Below, one piece after another: positions 49,001-59,321 of a stretch of 64,000 nucleotides of DNA. Source of the DNA: Larix kaempferi. Taxonomy: Eukaryota; Streptophyta; Pinopsida; Pinales; Pinaceae. Location of the stretch: the NCBI GenBank assembly GCA_027924585.1, contig BSBM01000001.1, positions 54,490,501 to 54,554,500 on the forward strand, given 5' to 3'. Every line of letters starts with the position of its first letter. Position 1 is the first letter of the stretch. The position numbers and the translations under genes were made by a program. The notes below the pieces were generated by a model. The model ran no database searches, had not been told where the DNA came from, and was given only the letters and a program-made list of their open reading frames with translations.

Positions 49001-51277
49001 GAGTTTATGTTAGGAATTGTTGTTTAATATTTAATTAAGCCTTGGTTTACTTGTCATAAGTATATGCACATAATGCTCATGAAACTCATCAGGTTAGATT
49101 ATATTAATTTTTGCTACAAAATATATTATATGGTAGATCAAGAGATTGGCTTATAGAGAGTCTCATTATGCATCCCATTATCTTCATACAATGATTAATT
49201 CATAATTTAAGAATAGTCTATGTATATTTTAAAGAAGAAGATAGTATAGGCTTATAGTACATGAGTTTTATAGGTCAATTGGATACTATAGATATTGATA
49301 TGTCTACATAATAGCTTACAACTTATTTCTAAATTTGGAATAAAATACCCTAGAATGGGGATTATGAGCATATAATCAAGCCTTAACAATATTATTATAC
49401 AGTGGAAAAACTACGAAAAGAAAGCATGTCCCATGTGTTATTGTAACCGTTAACTTAAAAGAAGTTAATGTATAAGTGGTTGTTGTGGGATAATTACCTT
49501 CTTATGTTGAATAGTTAAGGATAAATAATAGACAATCTTTAATTCATTACATATAGTTAATGAAATGAAAAATAAGTGTTTAAATATTAAACCAAATAAT
49601 ACACTTATGTTATTTAAGTCTCAAAGCTTAATAGAACCAATTTATATGTTCTTTGCAGTTGAAAAGATTATATTGGTTGGTAAGTAATGATACTTACTTA
49701 TTTGGTTATTTGAATGATGTTTAAGGAAAAAATTTACACCCCATATCCCAATAGAGTATTGCGGGTATTGGTTTGTTACACAACTCAGCTAGTGCTATAG
49801 GGAATTCAATCCACAAAATTTTGTATTGATCCAATGACAGACCCCCATAGAGGATGTATTGTCCGAGTCTTGATGTAAGCCACTCTTGTAGTTCAACTTC
49901 TTGTATTATGAAGTCCTCAAACTTCTTGTCCCACAAATATCTAATCTAGCTTGTTGACACTTACATATCCATGTAGCTAATAATGTCTTGTTAGAAACCA
50001 GGACCTAGCATCAGAAGCATTTGTCGTAAAATAGAGACCGGGTTCTTACACAGGGGCCAACAAAGGGCACCGATGTAGTCTGTTGTGCTGACATTTTCAA
50101 TCCTCGAAGGAGAAGATCTCACCAGAAGCACAACCAAGACCTATGTAGAATGAGGAGGGTTAATTGCAAGGATAGACCAATGAGGGTTTCTATCTATCAT
50201 ATTGCAACATGGTTCTTATTCATCCTATCGCAACATATTCCCATCAAGCACACTTAACCATACATAAAACAAAGATATGAAACATACATTAAGAAATGAA
50301 CATAATCCATTATACATAAAACATTTGGGGGGCAATATTCTTCATTTGTATTGACTGGTAAATCTTTGTTACATTACATACTCACGACTTTATGGCCTCA
50401 ATCTATCGTTTGCAAAATGACTCATCGTGACATTACATGCATCACAAAATACATAGCTCAATTACATTACCCAAATCCGTACTAGACAAAAGACTCGAAT
50501 TTGTTGTTGTTCTTGGTGTCTACTTCTCTTCTGTTGATTTGTTCTCTTCTTTTGTCTTTGTTCTCATCTATTCTCTCTTCCGCTTGCCTTGTATTTCTTT
50601 AAATAACGATGGGAGTGTATGCAAAACAGTAGTGGCCATCGGAGGGTTCTGTAACTTCTACTTTGTAAACTGTGCTTTCTCCCACAATTATGGGCCTTTC
50701 CAAAAATGAAGGAGCCAACAATAACATGCCTACCTAATGTAAATAAAACTACATTGATAAATTCACAATAATTGATATATAATTAATTAACTTTTCTCCA
50801 TGTAATAAGTGGTCTAGTACCACTCCATGGGAAATGAGAATCTTTTATATATATATATATAATAAACATTACCATAAAAATGAAATTACCATACATTCTT
50901 GTATCTTAGTCAATGTTAATTGTTAATACTCAATTATTTGTTTATATATATATATATATTAATTAAGTTTAACGGTATTCATGTATACAATTTTTTTTTG
51001 CAATTTTGTTATTTCATTATTATAATTACACCAATAGGTGTTTAAATATTATCTAGATTTTGGACTTCTTTGAATGGATCAACAAGATTAACCTGAGTGT
51101 AACAAGTGTATAGTGGGGATTCATTTCATGGTTGTCGTATTTTGTTATGTTCAAATGCATCTTGATTAAGATTTAAATAAACTTCAGTTAAGCCGTGGTT
51201 AAGAAAATGGGTATGTTTATTAAATAGTATTTGTTTTATGTTTATATTAATTAGTTTAATGTTTAGCCTTTGTTTAA
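49001..51277. other. AT-rich intergenic DNA
   Basis: I recognise no gene. A 71-codon minus-strand frame (49936-49721) and a short minus-strand coding-like run near 50,600-50,700 (GESTVYKVEV, then DGHYCFAYTPIV, then a stop) could be gene remnants but match no family I know. TA dinucleotide runs lie at 50,850 and 50,945. The block 50729-50870 has a second copy at 56837-56965. Confidence 0.45.
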
Positions 51278-51545
51278 CAACCAACCATCTCCACAAAACT
51301 AAGTGGTTAGCTACACCTATTGGTGTTCATCGACCACTTTATTTGTGACTGTGCTAGTTAAGTTTTACACACACATTTACATGAAAGAATTAAACATGAA
51401 CACTAACTAATATTTCTTAAACAACCAACCATCTCCACAAAACTAAATGGTTAACTACACCTATAGCAAAGTTTTACACACACATTTACACACATTTACA
51501 TGAAAGAATTAAAAATTAGCACTACCTAATATTTCTTAAACAAAT
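51278..51545. repeat. Tandem duplication, 144-bp unit
   Basis: CAACCAACCATCTCCACAAA starts at 51278 and 51422. The second copy has lost part of the middle and gained an extra ACACATTTAC unit. Confidence 0.8.
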
Positions 51546-51571
51546 ACACCTAAAAGAAACAAAAACGCGAG

Positions 51572-51720
51572 AGGATCCACCACAAATGCTCAACTTTTGC
51601 CATATCTTTAATAGGATCCACCACAAATGCTCAACTTTTGCCATATCTTTAATAGGATCCACCACAAATGCTCAACTTTTGCCATATCTTTAATAGGATC
51701 TACCACAAATGCTGAACATG
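51572..51720. repeat. Tandem repeat, 41-bp unit, about 3.6 copies
   Basis: AGGATCCACCACAAATGCTC starts at 51572, 51613, 51654 and, with one change, 51695. The copies are nearly identical, so the expansion is recent. Confidence 0.92.
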
Positions 51721-52118
51721 ATTAGTTTGTAAATTACAGGTATACTAGAATCCATTACTAAAATTGCTTTAATATTTGTTGGTCGTTGGTACATTCTCCC
51801 AATTTTTTCATATAATCATTTTCTTTTCTAGTGGTGCAGAAAGCACCAAAAATATTCGAAGTAATGTTGATGTGATTGAGGACAGGCCACCACATGTCAT
51901 GACCGAATGAGTTGATTAAGAATCCAACTATGTGGAGTAACATTACTTGTTCCACGTGTATATCACTTCTTCTATAAAACATATTTAAGAATTTTGGGCC
52001 CTTCATTCGGAATAAAATTTGAATGATTCAAGAAAAGTTAGTTGACAACACAACATTAATCAAAACATATTTGAATAGAATTCAATAGGTCGCCTTGTAT
52101 GAATTGAACTAGTACCAT

Positions 52119-52393
52119 AGAAAAGGATTGACACTTACAGCACAGTGAAGCATCAAATTTCAATCTAGAAAAGGATTGACATTTATAGCACTGTGAAGCA
52201 TCAAATTTCGATCTATGATCATTAAATGAAGGGATTTAAGATGTCAATTCCAAGGGTCCCTCAAATGGAAAGGAACGCGAAGCCTTAAGATGTCAAATAC
52301 AAGAGTCACTCCCTCAAATGGAAAGGAACACGAAGCCTTCAACACTCATCATTCTATCATTATTTTGACAGCCCGTCACTTAGGAACGTTGAC
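52119..52393. repeat. USP upstream flank with local duplications, second copy at 57 kb
   Basis: A 48-bp unit (AGAAAAGGATTGACA...) starts at 52119 and 52167. A ~49-bp unit with TTAAGATGTCAA follows at 52236 and 52285. The part from about 52,204 to 52,393 aligns to 56,966-57,160 downstream of the gene. Confidence 0.75.
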
Positions 52394-52627
52394 ACAAAGT
52401 CTCCCTCATATTTTGCAGTTTTCTTCTGGATTGATGCAGCCCCCTGCAAAGAAAGGACCCCATAACACTATCCTTGACGGTGTGGTTAGGTACAGAGAGT
52501 GTGATCATTGTAAAGTAGAAGTCCTAAAGTCTATGTGACACGCTTAATGCATTCATTGGTCAGTGGGTCACCATGTAAGGGTCATCAAGTAAACTTACCA
52601 ACCATAACCATGACTAAAGGAGAAGCT

Positions 52628-52635
52628 TATATAAA
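52628..52635 (+). promoter_or_regulatory. TATA box of the USP gene
   Basis: TATATAAA is preceded by GC-balanced sequence and lies 74 bp upstream of the chosen ATG. A start of transcription about 30 bp downstream falls near 52,660, almost on the first ATG (52663). That argues for initiation at 52702 instead. Confidence 0.65.
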
Positions 52636-52701
52636 GCTGTAAATCACCCTCTCAACTTCTGTATGAATTCCCACAAAGCTAGAGTGGAGTTTGTACAGAG
52701 G

Positions 52702-53603
52702 ATGACTTCAACTGAAAACAAGATGGAAGATAAATGCAAGAAAGTTGTGGTTGCTGTGGATGAATCCCAAGAAAGTATGAGTGCACTGTTATGGGCTTGT
52801 GAATACCTCTGGCCTGCACAGTCCCTACATGGAGATACCAACAAACATCAGCCCTGCAAATTCATTCTTCTTTATGTCCAGCCTGATGCTTGCTTTGCTG
52901 CTGGCCCGGGTATATATACACACACATTATACTTATATATACAGCAATATATATAGTCAGTCTGATGTTTCGTTTCTCCTCATGTGGTGTGAATTGACAG
53001 CGTATATAGTGAGTGAGGACGTTGTAAATCTTCTGGAAATGGATGCACGCAGGACAACCCAAAAGATCTTGAAGCGAGCTCTCTCTATCTGCAGAGATAA
53101 CAATGTGAGTATTAATGCTCAATCATGTTTTTGCAAAATCTATTCCAAACATTTCACTTTGGATTATAATAATACTGTAAACTTCAGGTGAAGGCAGAGA
53201 CAGAGGTGTTTGTGGGTGAGGCAAAGCAGAAACTGTGTCAAGCAGCAGGAAAGTTGGGTGTGGATTTGTTGGTGATGGGTAGCCATGGCCATGGTTTTTT
53301 CAAGAGGTACGTGTTTGATCTCAAATTTATGGGTTTCACTGTGCGTAAGAGTTTCACTGTGCATAAGAGGGTTGGGTTGTTGGGTAAATCTGATGAATTG
53401 GTGGCTGTGCATGGACTTTAGCAAAACAGATTCTGATTGATTTGAATAGGATGATGTGCAGGCTTATTCTGGGAAGTGTGAGTGACTACTGTTGTCAGAA
53501 TGCATCCTGCCCTGTTGTAGTGGTGAACCAGAATGTGTCTACAGCAATAAAAGATACAAAGAAGGTAGTGAAGAGTCTGAGTTTTGATAAATGGAGAAAG
53601 TAA
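52702..53603 (+). CDS. Universal stress protein A-like protein, four exons
   Basis: Exons are 52702-52909, 53001-53104, 53188-53306 and 53462-53603. They join to 573 nt (190 residues) with GT/AG at every intron (91, 83 and 155 bp). The protein starts with a hydrophobic strand, KKVVVAVDES, then ALLWACEYL, FILLYVQP and AAGPAYIVSEDVVNLLE. Near the C-terminus come VDLLVMGSHGHGFFKRLILGSVSDYC and CPVVVV. G135-x2-G138-x9-G148-S149 is the ATP-binding signature of ATP-type USP proteins. Such soluble proteins bind ATP and act in stress responses. The length is usual for plant members. An upstream in-frame ATG at 52663 would add 13 residues, but it lies too close to the TATA box; ATG 52723 is also possible. 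All key residues are present, so the gene looks functional. Confidence 0.9.
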
Positions 53604-56109
53604 ACAAAATCTGATATATTGGCTTCAGATCCATTCACAAAATCTGTTGATATTTGTTGTGTTGTATATAAAGATTCATTCTCGTTGATCACGGGTCGCA
53701 TAGACCTCTAAGCAGGCTGCCTGGCCAAGACGGGGGGCGGTTTTTATGACATCAAGTAAATGCAGATTATTTAGGTCATTAATGTATACACAGTGACAGA
53801 GGATGATTGCTTTAGTTAGGTCATTATTGTATACAGAGTAATAGAGTATGATTGTAATTAAGAGTTTTTGAGTGAGTTCAATGATTAAGCATATGTGTAA
53901 TGTTGGTGGAGATTACAGGCCTTTGCTTACTGCCAATTGGTATATCTGATAGCTTTCCAAAGATTAATTAATTATTCATGGTGTTTTCCAGCTTTATGAT
54001 GATGGCATGTTCATTGAATGCAGTTACCACATAAAAGTTATTGCACATTAATGATCATAGATGATGACGGCATCTTCATTGAATGCAGTTACCACATAAA
54101 AGTTATTGCACATTAATGATCATAAATGCAATTACCACTGCATTAAGTTTGGCATGCATGTACCTATACGTGTCAGCAAATGTATGGAATGCTGAATAAT
54201 GTGTCGAACAAATCTATCAAACGATCTTGACAGTGCTTCTTGTACTCACTTTCATGTTTTAGCATCCTATCGCGCCATCAAAGCATGAGATATTTCTATA
54301 TCGCTATTTTCAGCATGCTGTCACGCCCATCCAACTATGTGTTATTTATGTGAAGCATTAGGAGATGGCATAACAGACTGCGAGTATGAAACCAATAGAA
54401 GATGTAGAAGTGAAGCGATAAAGATGGAAAATGAATGTGTATAATTGGATACAAATAATCTTCTGGAGATAATGATACTGAAGACCCATGAAAGATCGAA
54501 GCAAATAGATCATGAGCAGAGAGATAACCTTCTTGTCGTACATATAATTTCCATTCATGTATAAGCATTTGATATGATGTTTTATGTTGTTTTGTTAGCC
54601 TTTCTTGACCTTCTTCGCAATGAAATATTTCACACATTAAAGGTATGAAAATTCCAAATTCCAATTTTTAGTTCTTATCAAGAAATATTTTATTGTCATT
54701 TTATTTCTTATGAACAAGTTTTGAGAGAATAAGAGTGGCTTGGGAAAACTAAGAGAAAAATGTCGAAAAAGTCATTCTAGACTATTCTTGGAAGTAATAT
54801 TTGAGGAGAGGATTAATATAGGAGACATGTTTATTCTCAAGAATAATTTATGGACTCTCTAATTTCCTTAAGCTTGCAATTTTAATTATACTTGAAAGAT
54901 TAATGGTTTTATAGTAATAGTTGTCACGGTTCATTAATTCCAAATATATTCTTTAAAATGATGATATTTTTGTACCTTGATACAAACATGTAGATGTATT
55001 TTCCGAAGAACCATTGGTTACTCTTTTGTAACATTTTTGTACTTTTGTTGTTTGTAGATACTTCAAGGACTATTCTTTTAGTGTAAGTTTAATGTTAAGA
55101 TGTTTTAAGTTCAAGACACGATTAATAAGAAGTTGTTTTATGAACTTTTACTCAAAGTTATATTTTTATACTAGTGTTGCCTAGTACAATACAAAATGTA
55201 ACTTTTTACTTCTTAAAAACAAAGTTTAGATTGTTTTCTTGGATTTTCTATAAGTTGTGATCGACACAACATTTTGTGTAAACCTTACAAAGAAACGACA
55301 CCTAGGTTTTTTGTCGAATGTAAATTGATTTAATTTTATCGATGATTATGTTCATTTTGATTATTACAGCAAAGGGGCTAGAGACTAGTACGAAAGATAA
55401 AGGAATTCCCTCACTCGTGTTAATTTTTGAGCAAATATGATGAGCTTTGAACTTTAAAACTTTAAGTGCGGAGATATTGAATACTGAATCAATGAACTAT
55501 TCAATCACATGACATATTCAACCATAACACAAGATGTACCCTAGGGAAAACCCTCAGAACAACGAGAATGAAAAAAATCAACAAATATTCAGAGTATAAT
55601 TATGATAGATAGCAAAGAATGTATTTTACAAAATAGCATATTGCTTTCGGCACCCCAAGTGCTAGATAAGAGAGAATACTGAGCAATAGAGAATAGGGAT
55701 CAACTGTATCAACTTGCCATGTGCCCAACACATTAATAACAAGAAAGAATCACTACCATGTAACATGTAGTGAATGGTTGCATGGCTAATGGTGTATCAC
55801 ATGCAAAAACTACGAATTGTCTTCTTGGAGAATTATCATGTGCATCAGTTTCTTCAATCCTGCATAACATATGCACAATTCCTTTCATATTTTACATTAA
55901 ATGATGCTTAAATGACTCCATAGTGAACTCACCTCTTTTTTCGGGAGTCTATTGACATAATCGGATCATTCGATTTGGAGATTTCCTCCGATACAATAGT
56001 TCTATGACAAGTGGGTTTCTGTATTGGATAATAAACGGAACCCCAGCCAAGCCAGGCTTCCAAGCTTTACGAAGTCGTTATTGCGTAGGATATTCAATAA
56101 GTGATGAAG
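53604..56109. other. Intergenic DNA 3' of the USP gene
   Basis: No gene supported. A 65-bp tandem duplication (TCATTGAATGCAGTTACCAC blocks at 54011 and 54076) covers 53,993-54,122. The block 54417-54515 has a diverged copy at 57664-57765. A 109-codon minus-strand frame at 54664-54335 has no recognisable domain. Confidence 0.5.
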
Positions 56110-56325
56110 ACCTATCCTTGGAATCTCATCTTTAGAAATGGTCTCTATAACTCTTTTATTTATATATGGTTTGCAAATGCTAACATTTTCTACATGCATC
56201 TTTATGTTGAGTGCATTTACCACTTTGTTTTTATTTTCTTTTATGTACTGGATCTCAAAATCAAATTCTTTTATGTACTAGATCTCAAAATCAAATTCAC
56301 GAAGAAATTTCAGTGACCTTGCTTA
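56110..56325 (-). pseudogene. Ty3/gypsy RNase H remnant
   Basis: On the minus strand, after an FDFEI-like start, it reads FKIKF/FDLRS-type sequence, then NKVVNALNIKMHVENVSIC. This parallels the end of RNase H at 14,390-14,560 ([25 protein letters not shown]). A 30-bp tandem duplication (CTTTTATGTACTGGATCTC at 56239 and 56269) has grown inside it. It is a short, old, antisense fragment of a related element. Confidence 0.5.
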
Positions 56326-56836
56326 CCCATCATTCAAATTTGGTTAGTCACAGTATACAATATCGGGTTCTTGCATTGCAATTTGCATTGCTTTCCTTTG
56401 CTATTTTTTCTTTTTTCGTTTTTGCACAAATCCAATGCATTGGGGCCATCAGATCGTGCATTGAATTGACATCATTTTTTGCATTGATTTTGCATAATGC
56501 AACATCTTTGCATCATCGCCATGTCGCCTTTTGTCTCATATTTGCATAGTAGTAACACAAATTTCATTTCAATTGTGTGACAATGCATAATTAATTTTTG
56601 TGTAGCATTTGTGTCTCATCATGAGAAAATTTAATGTTGCGTCACTTTTGAGTTGGCTCTGTGTCGTTTTTGCATCGCTTTCGTCACTTTTGCCTCATTT
56701 TGCATTGATTGTGTCACTTACATTATTCTTACATTACTTTTTCATCATTTGTATCACTTAATTAATTAATATTTGACCAAACAATATATTTGTTATCATT
56801 TTTTCTAAGGAATTTTTTTTTATGTTAATTCTCATT
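56326..56836. other. T-rich low-complexity DNA
   Basis: Degenerate TTTTGCATTGATTTTGCAT and TCACTTTTGC motifs recur from 56,370 to 56,760. There is no gene. Confidence 0.55.
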
Positions 56837-57765
56837 CCTACATAATGTAAAGAAAACTACATTGATAAATTCACAATAATTAATATATAATTTATTTATT
56901 TTTCTCCATATAATAAGTGTTATAGTATCACACCATGGGAAATGATAATCTTATATATATGTACACACTAATTTCAATCTATCATTATATGAAGGGATTT
57001 AACATGTCAATTCCAAGGGTTGGTCCCTCAAATAGAAAGCAACACTAAGCCTTAAGATGTCAATTCCAAGAGTCACTCCCTCAAATGGAAAGGAATGCCA
57101 ATCCTTCAATAATCGTCATTTTATCATTATTTTGAAAGCCCGTCACTTAGGAATGTTGATAATGAGTAGTGTAACCTCTAAAAAAAATAGGGGAGGGATG
57201 CCAGTAGCTGAACGGGGTACCAGTAGTGGAGATAGAAGTGATGTTGGTTGACGTCAATTTTGGAAATACTTGGTATCATTTGTTGTTTATAAAAGTACTT
57301 TATATACAAGTAAATGTCAATATTTTCATGTTTTTAAAATTACTCAAGAAAAAACTTTCTTTTATATTTTGAAATAAAATGAATATTTGAAATCAGAAAT
57401 TTCATTTTAAGTCACATCCACTTTAAGTCACATCAATGTTCACCCATTGGTCCCAAACAAAAATGCATTATGGTGACATTAGGACTAGACAATTTGGAAC
57501 TTTGTCGCTGACATGACATCTATTCGGATTCATCACACCTCAAGACTAATATGGTTAGATAGAGAACACGCCAAAGTATATGTCATAAAAATTTGGAGGA
57601 AAAACAAGCTCGGGAACATAAAGAATTAACTACTCACATCCCTCCCCTAAACTCATAACAAGTGATAAGGATGGAAAATGAATGTGTCAATTATCGATAG
57701 GATATAGATAATCTTATGTATGTAATGATACTCAAGGCCCAAGAAAGATTAAAGTAAACATATCG
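56837..57765. repeat. Shortened second copy of the USP-flanking DNA, without the gene
   Basis: Three blocks occur in the same order and strand as around the USP gene: 56837-56965 matches 50729-50870, 56966-57160 matches about 52204-52393, and 57664-57765 matches 54417-54515. The 3.8-kb source interval spans the USP gene; here it is under 1 kb and no USP exon is recognisable. Confidence 0.65.
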
Positions 57766-59265
57766 TGACTCCCGAGTGTACTAAATTAGGGTGAGCATTA
57801 AATTAAGCATCCTGCTACGCAGTATTGTGGTTGTTTTGCTCGTCGTTAGATTTGATGTTGCCATTAAATGTCTACATAATGCTGGCCCTAAATTAGAGCA
57901 AACCTTGAGCATTAGTTTCCTTTTAGCTTTTGAGAGATTAGATTTGCTATAAATGCAATTGAAACTTTACCTTTTTGTAAGAGCTTCATTTTGAAGTATA
58001 GGGGAGAGAGTTCTATAGTTGAACGGGAACCGGTAGTGGTGATAGAACCGGTGACTGTTACAACCCAAAACGTGATCAAGAAAATGCCAACTGTCAAACA
58101 CATATAATTATATAAATAAGTAAAAAGTTTCCTATTTGAGTTCATTAAGTGTCATTCTGTACAGTAGGCCCACAGCTGTCAACTATAGGACAAAAGGTTG
58201 ACAACTGAGCAGTCCTGACAAAACCAAAATCAAATCCATCATGTCCCTTCCAAATCCCAACATGCACTGACACAAACATCTAATTGGACCTCATCACTCC
58301 CCAGCCAGCCCAATCTACAAGGACGGATTGCCCATCACATGGAGCCCATCGAACAAGCTTCAGAGTACACCCAGACCAGCATCGAGAATCACTTAACCAC
58401 TAAGGCATCCCACCTACACATCTATCAAATGTCACCTGCATAATAAATGGAGAATGAGTATCAGCTCCAGGTGCATTGCTGTTCAACAAAGAAGCCCAAT
58501 CAATGCAATTAATGCAGCCAACTCCATTAAAATCATCAAATCAACCAGAAAACCAAACAGAAGCATATGTCCATAGGCATTACGAAGAGCACATGGATCG
58601 ACAAAGCCCCATTGATGGCCATTGGATCGAGGCCAAGTCAATCTTGAGCCACTCATCCAACTCCAGCCAGTTGCAATCCATGCCTTCTCAAACTTGCCAA
58701 TCAAATCAAACACCAAAATGCTATAAAGACACTACAACCTTCAAACAAACTTCATTTTTCCTGCTATTCGAAATTCCCAGACCTTGTTAAACTCACCTCT
58801 ATTTCCAAGCATCAAATTTCAGAGTCCAGCCATTGCATTCAAGCAAAACACAGTTGCAGATCAAATTTCAGAGTCCAGGCATTGCATTCAAGCAAAACAC
58901 AGTTGCAGAGTTAATTCAAGACAACATTCAGAGTTCAGGTATTGCATTCAAGATAAACTTGTCTTTCAATAATAATGTTTTCAAGTAGCCAGACTATATC
59001 TAGTTTTATGCAAGAACCTGCATTGAACATGTAAATCACGTCAAGAGATCCTTTTGAATACTCCAGATCCTAGGGTCGTTTTAACACTTTGTTTCAACTC
59101 AGCTATTATAATATTCCAGATCCCTGTGAATTTACACAGCTAGTTCCTTTTGAATACTCCAGATCCTAGGGTCATTTTAACACTTTCTTTCAACACAGCT
59201 ATTATAATATTCCAGATCCCTGTGAATTAACACAGCTAGTTCTATCTCCGTAGGTGGGAGCAATG
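57766..59265. repeat. Intergenic DNA with two tandem duplications
   Basis: A 49-bp unit (ATCAAATTTCAGAGTCCAG at 58811 and 58860, plus a diverged third near 58,930) and a 96-bp unit (CCTTTTGAATACTCCAGATC at 59050 and 59146) lie upstream of the transposase. A GGGGAGxGA...AGTxGTGATAGAA motif near 58,000 resembles one near 57,190. No gene. Confidence 0.65.
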
Positions 59266-59317
59266 TTATGGTTTTTGGTTTTTAATGGAGCACTGTTATG
59301 GTTTTTGGTTTTAATGC
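59266..59317. repeat. 30-bp unit, about two copies, at the transposase start
   Basis: TTATGGTTTTTGGTTTTTAA then TGGAGCACTG is repeated here. It is the reverse complement of the minisatellite unit at 63,471-64,000. It overlaps the first upstream ATG (59298), which is why I do not use that start. Confidence 0.8.
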
Positions 59318-59321
59318 AGTC

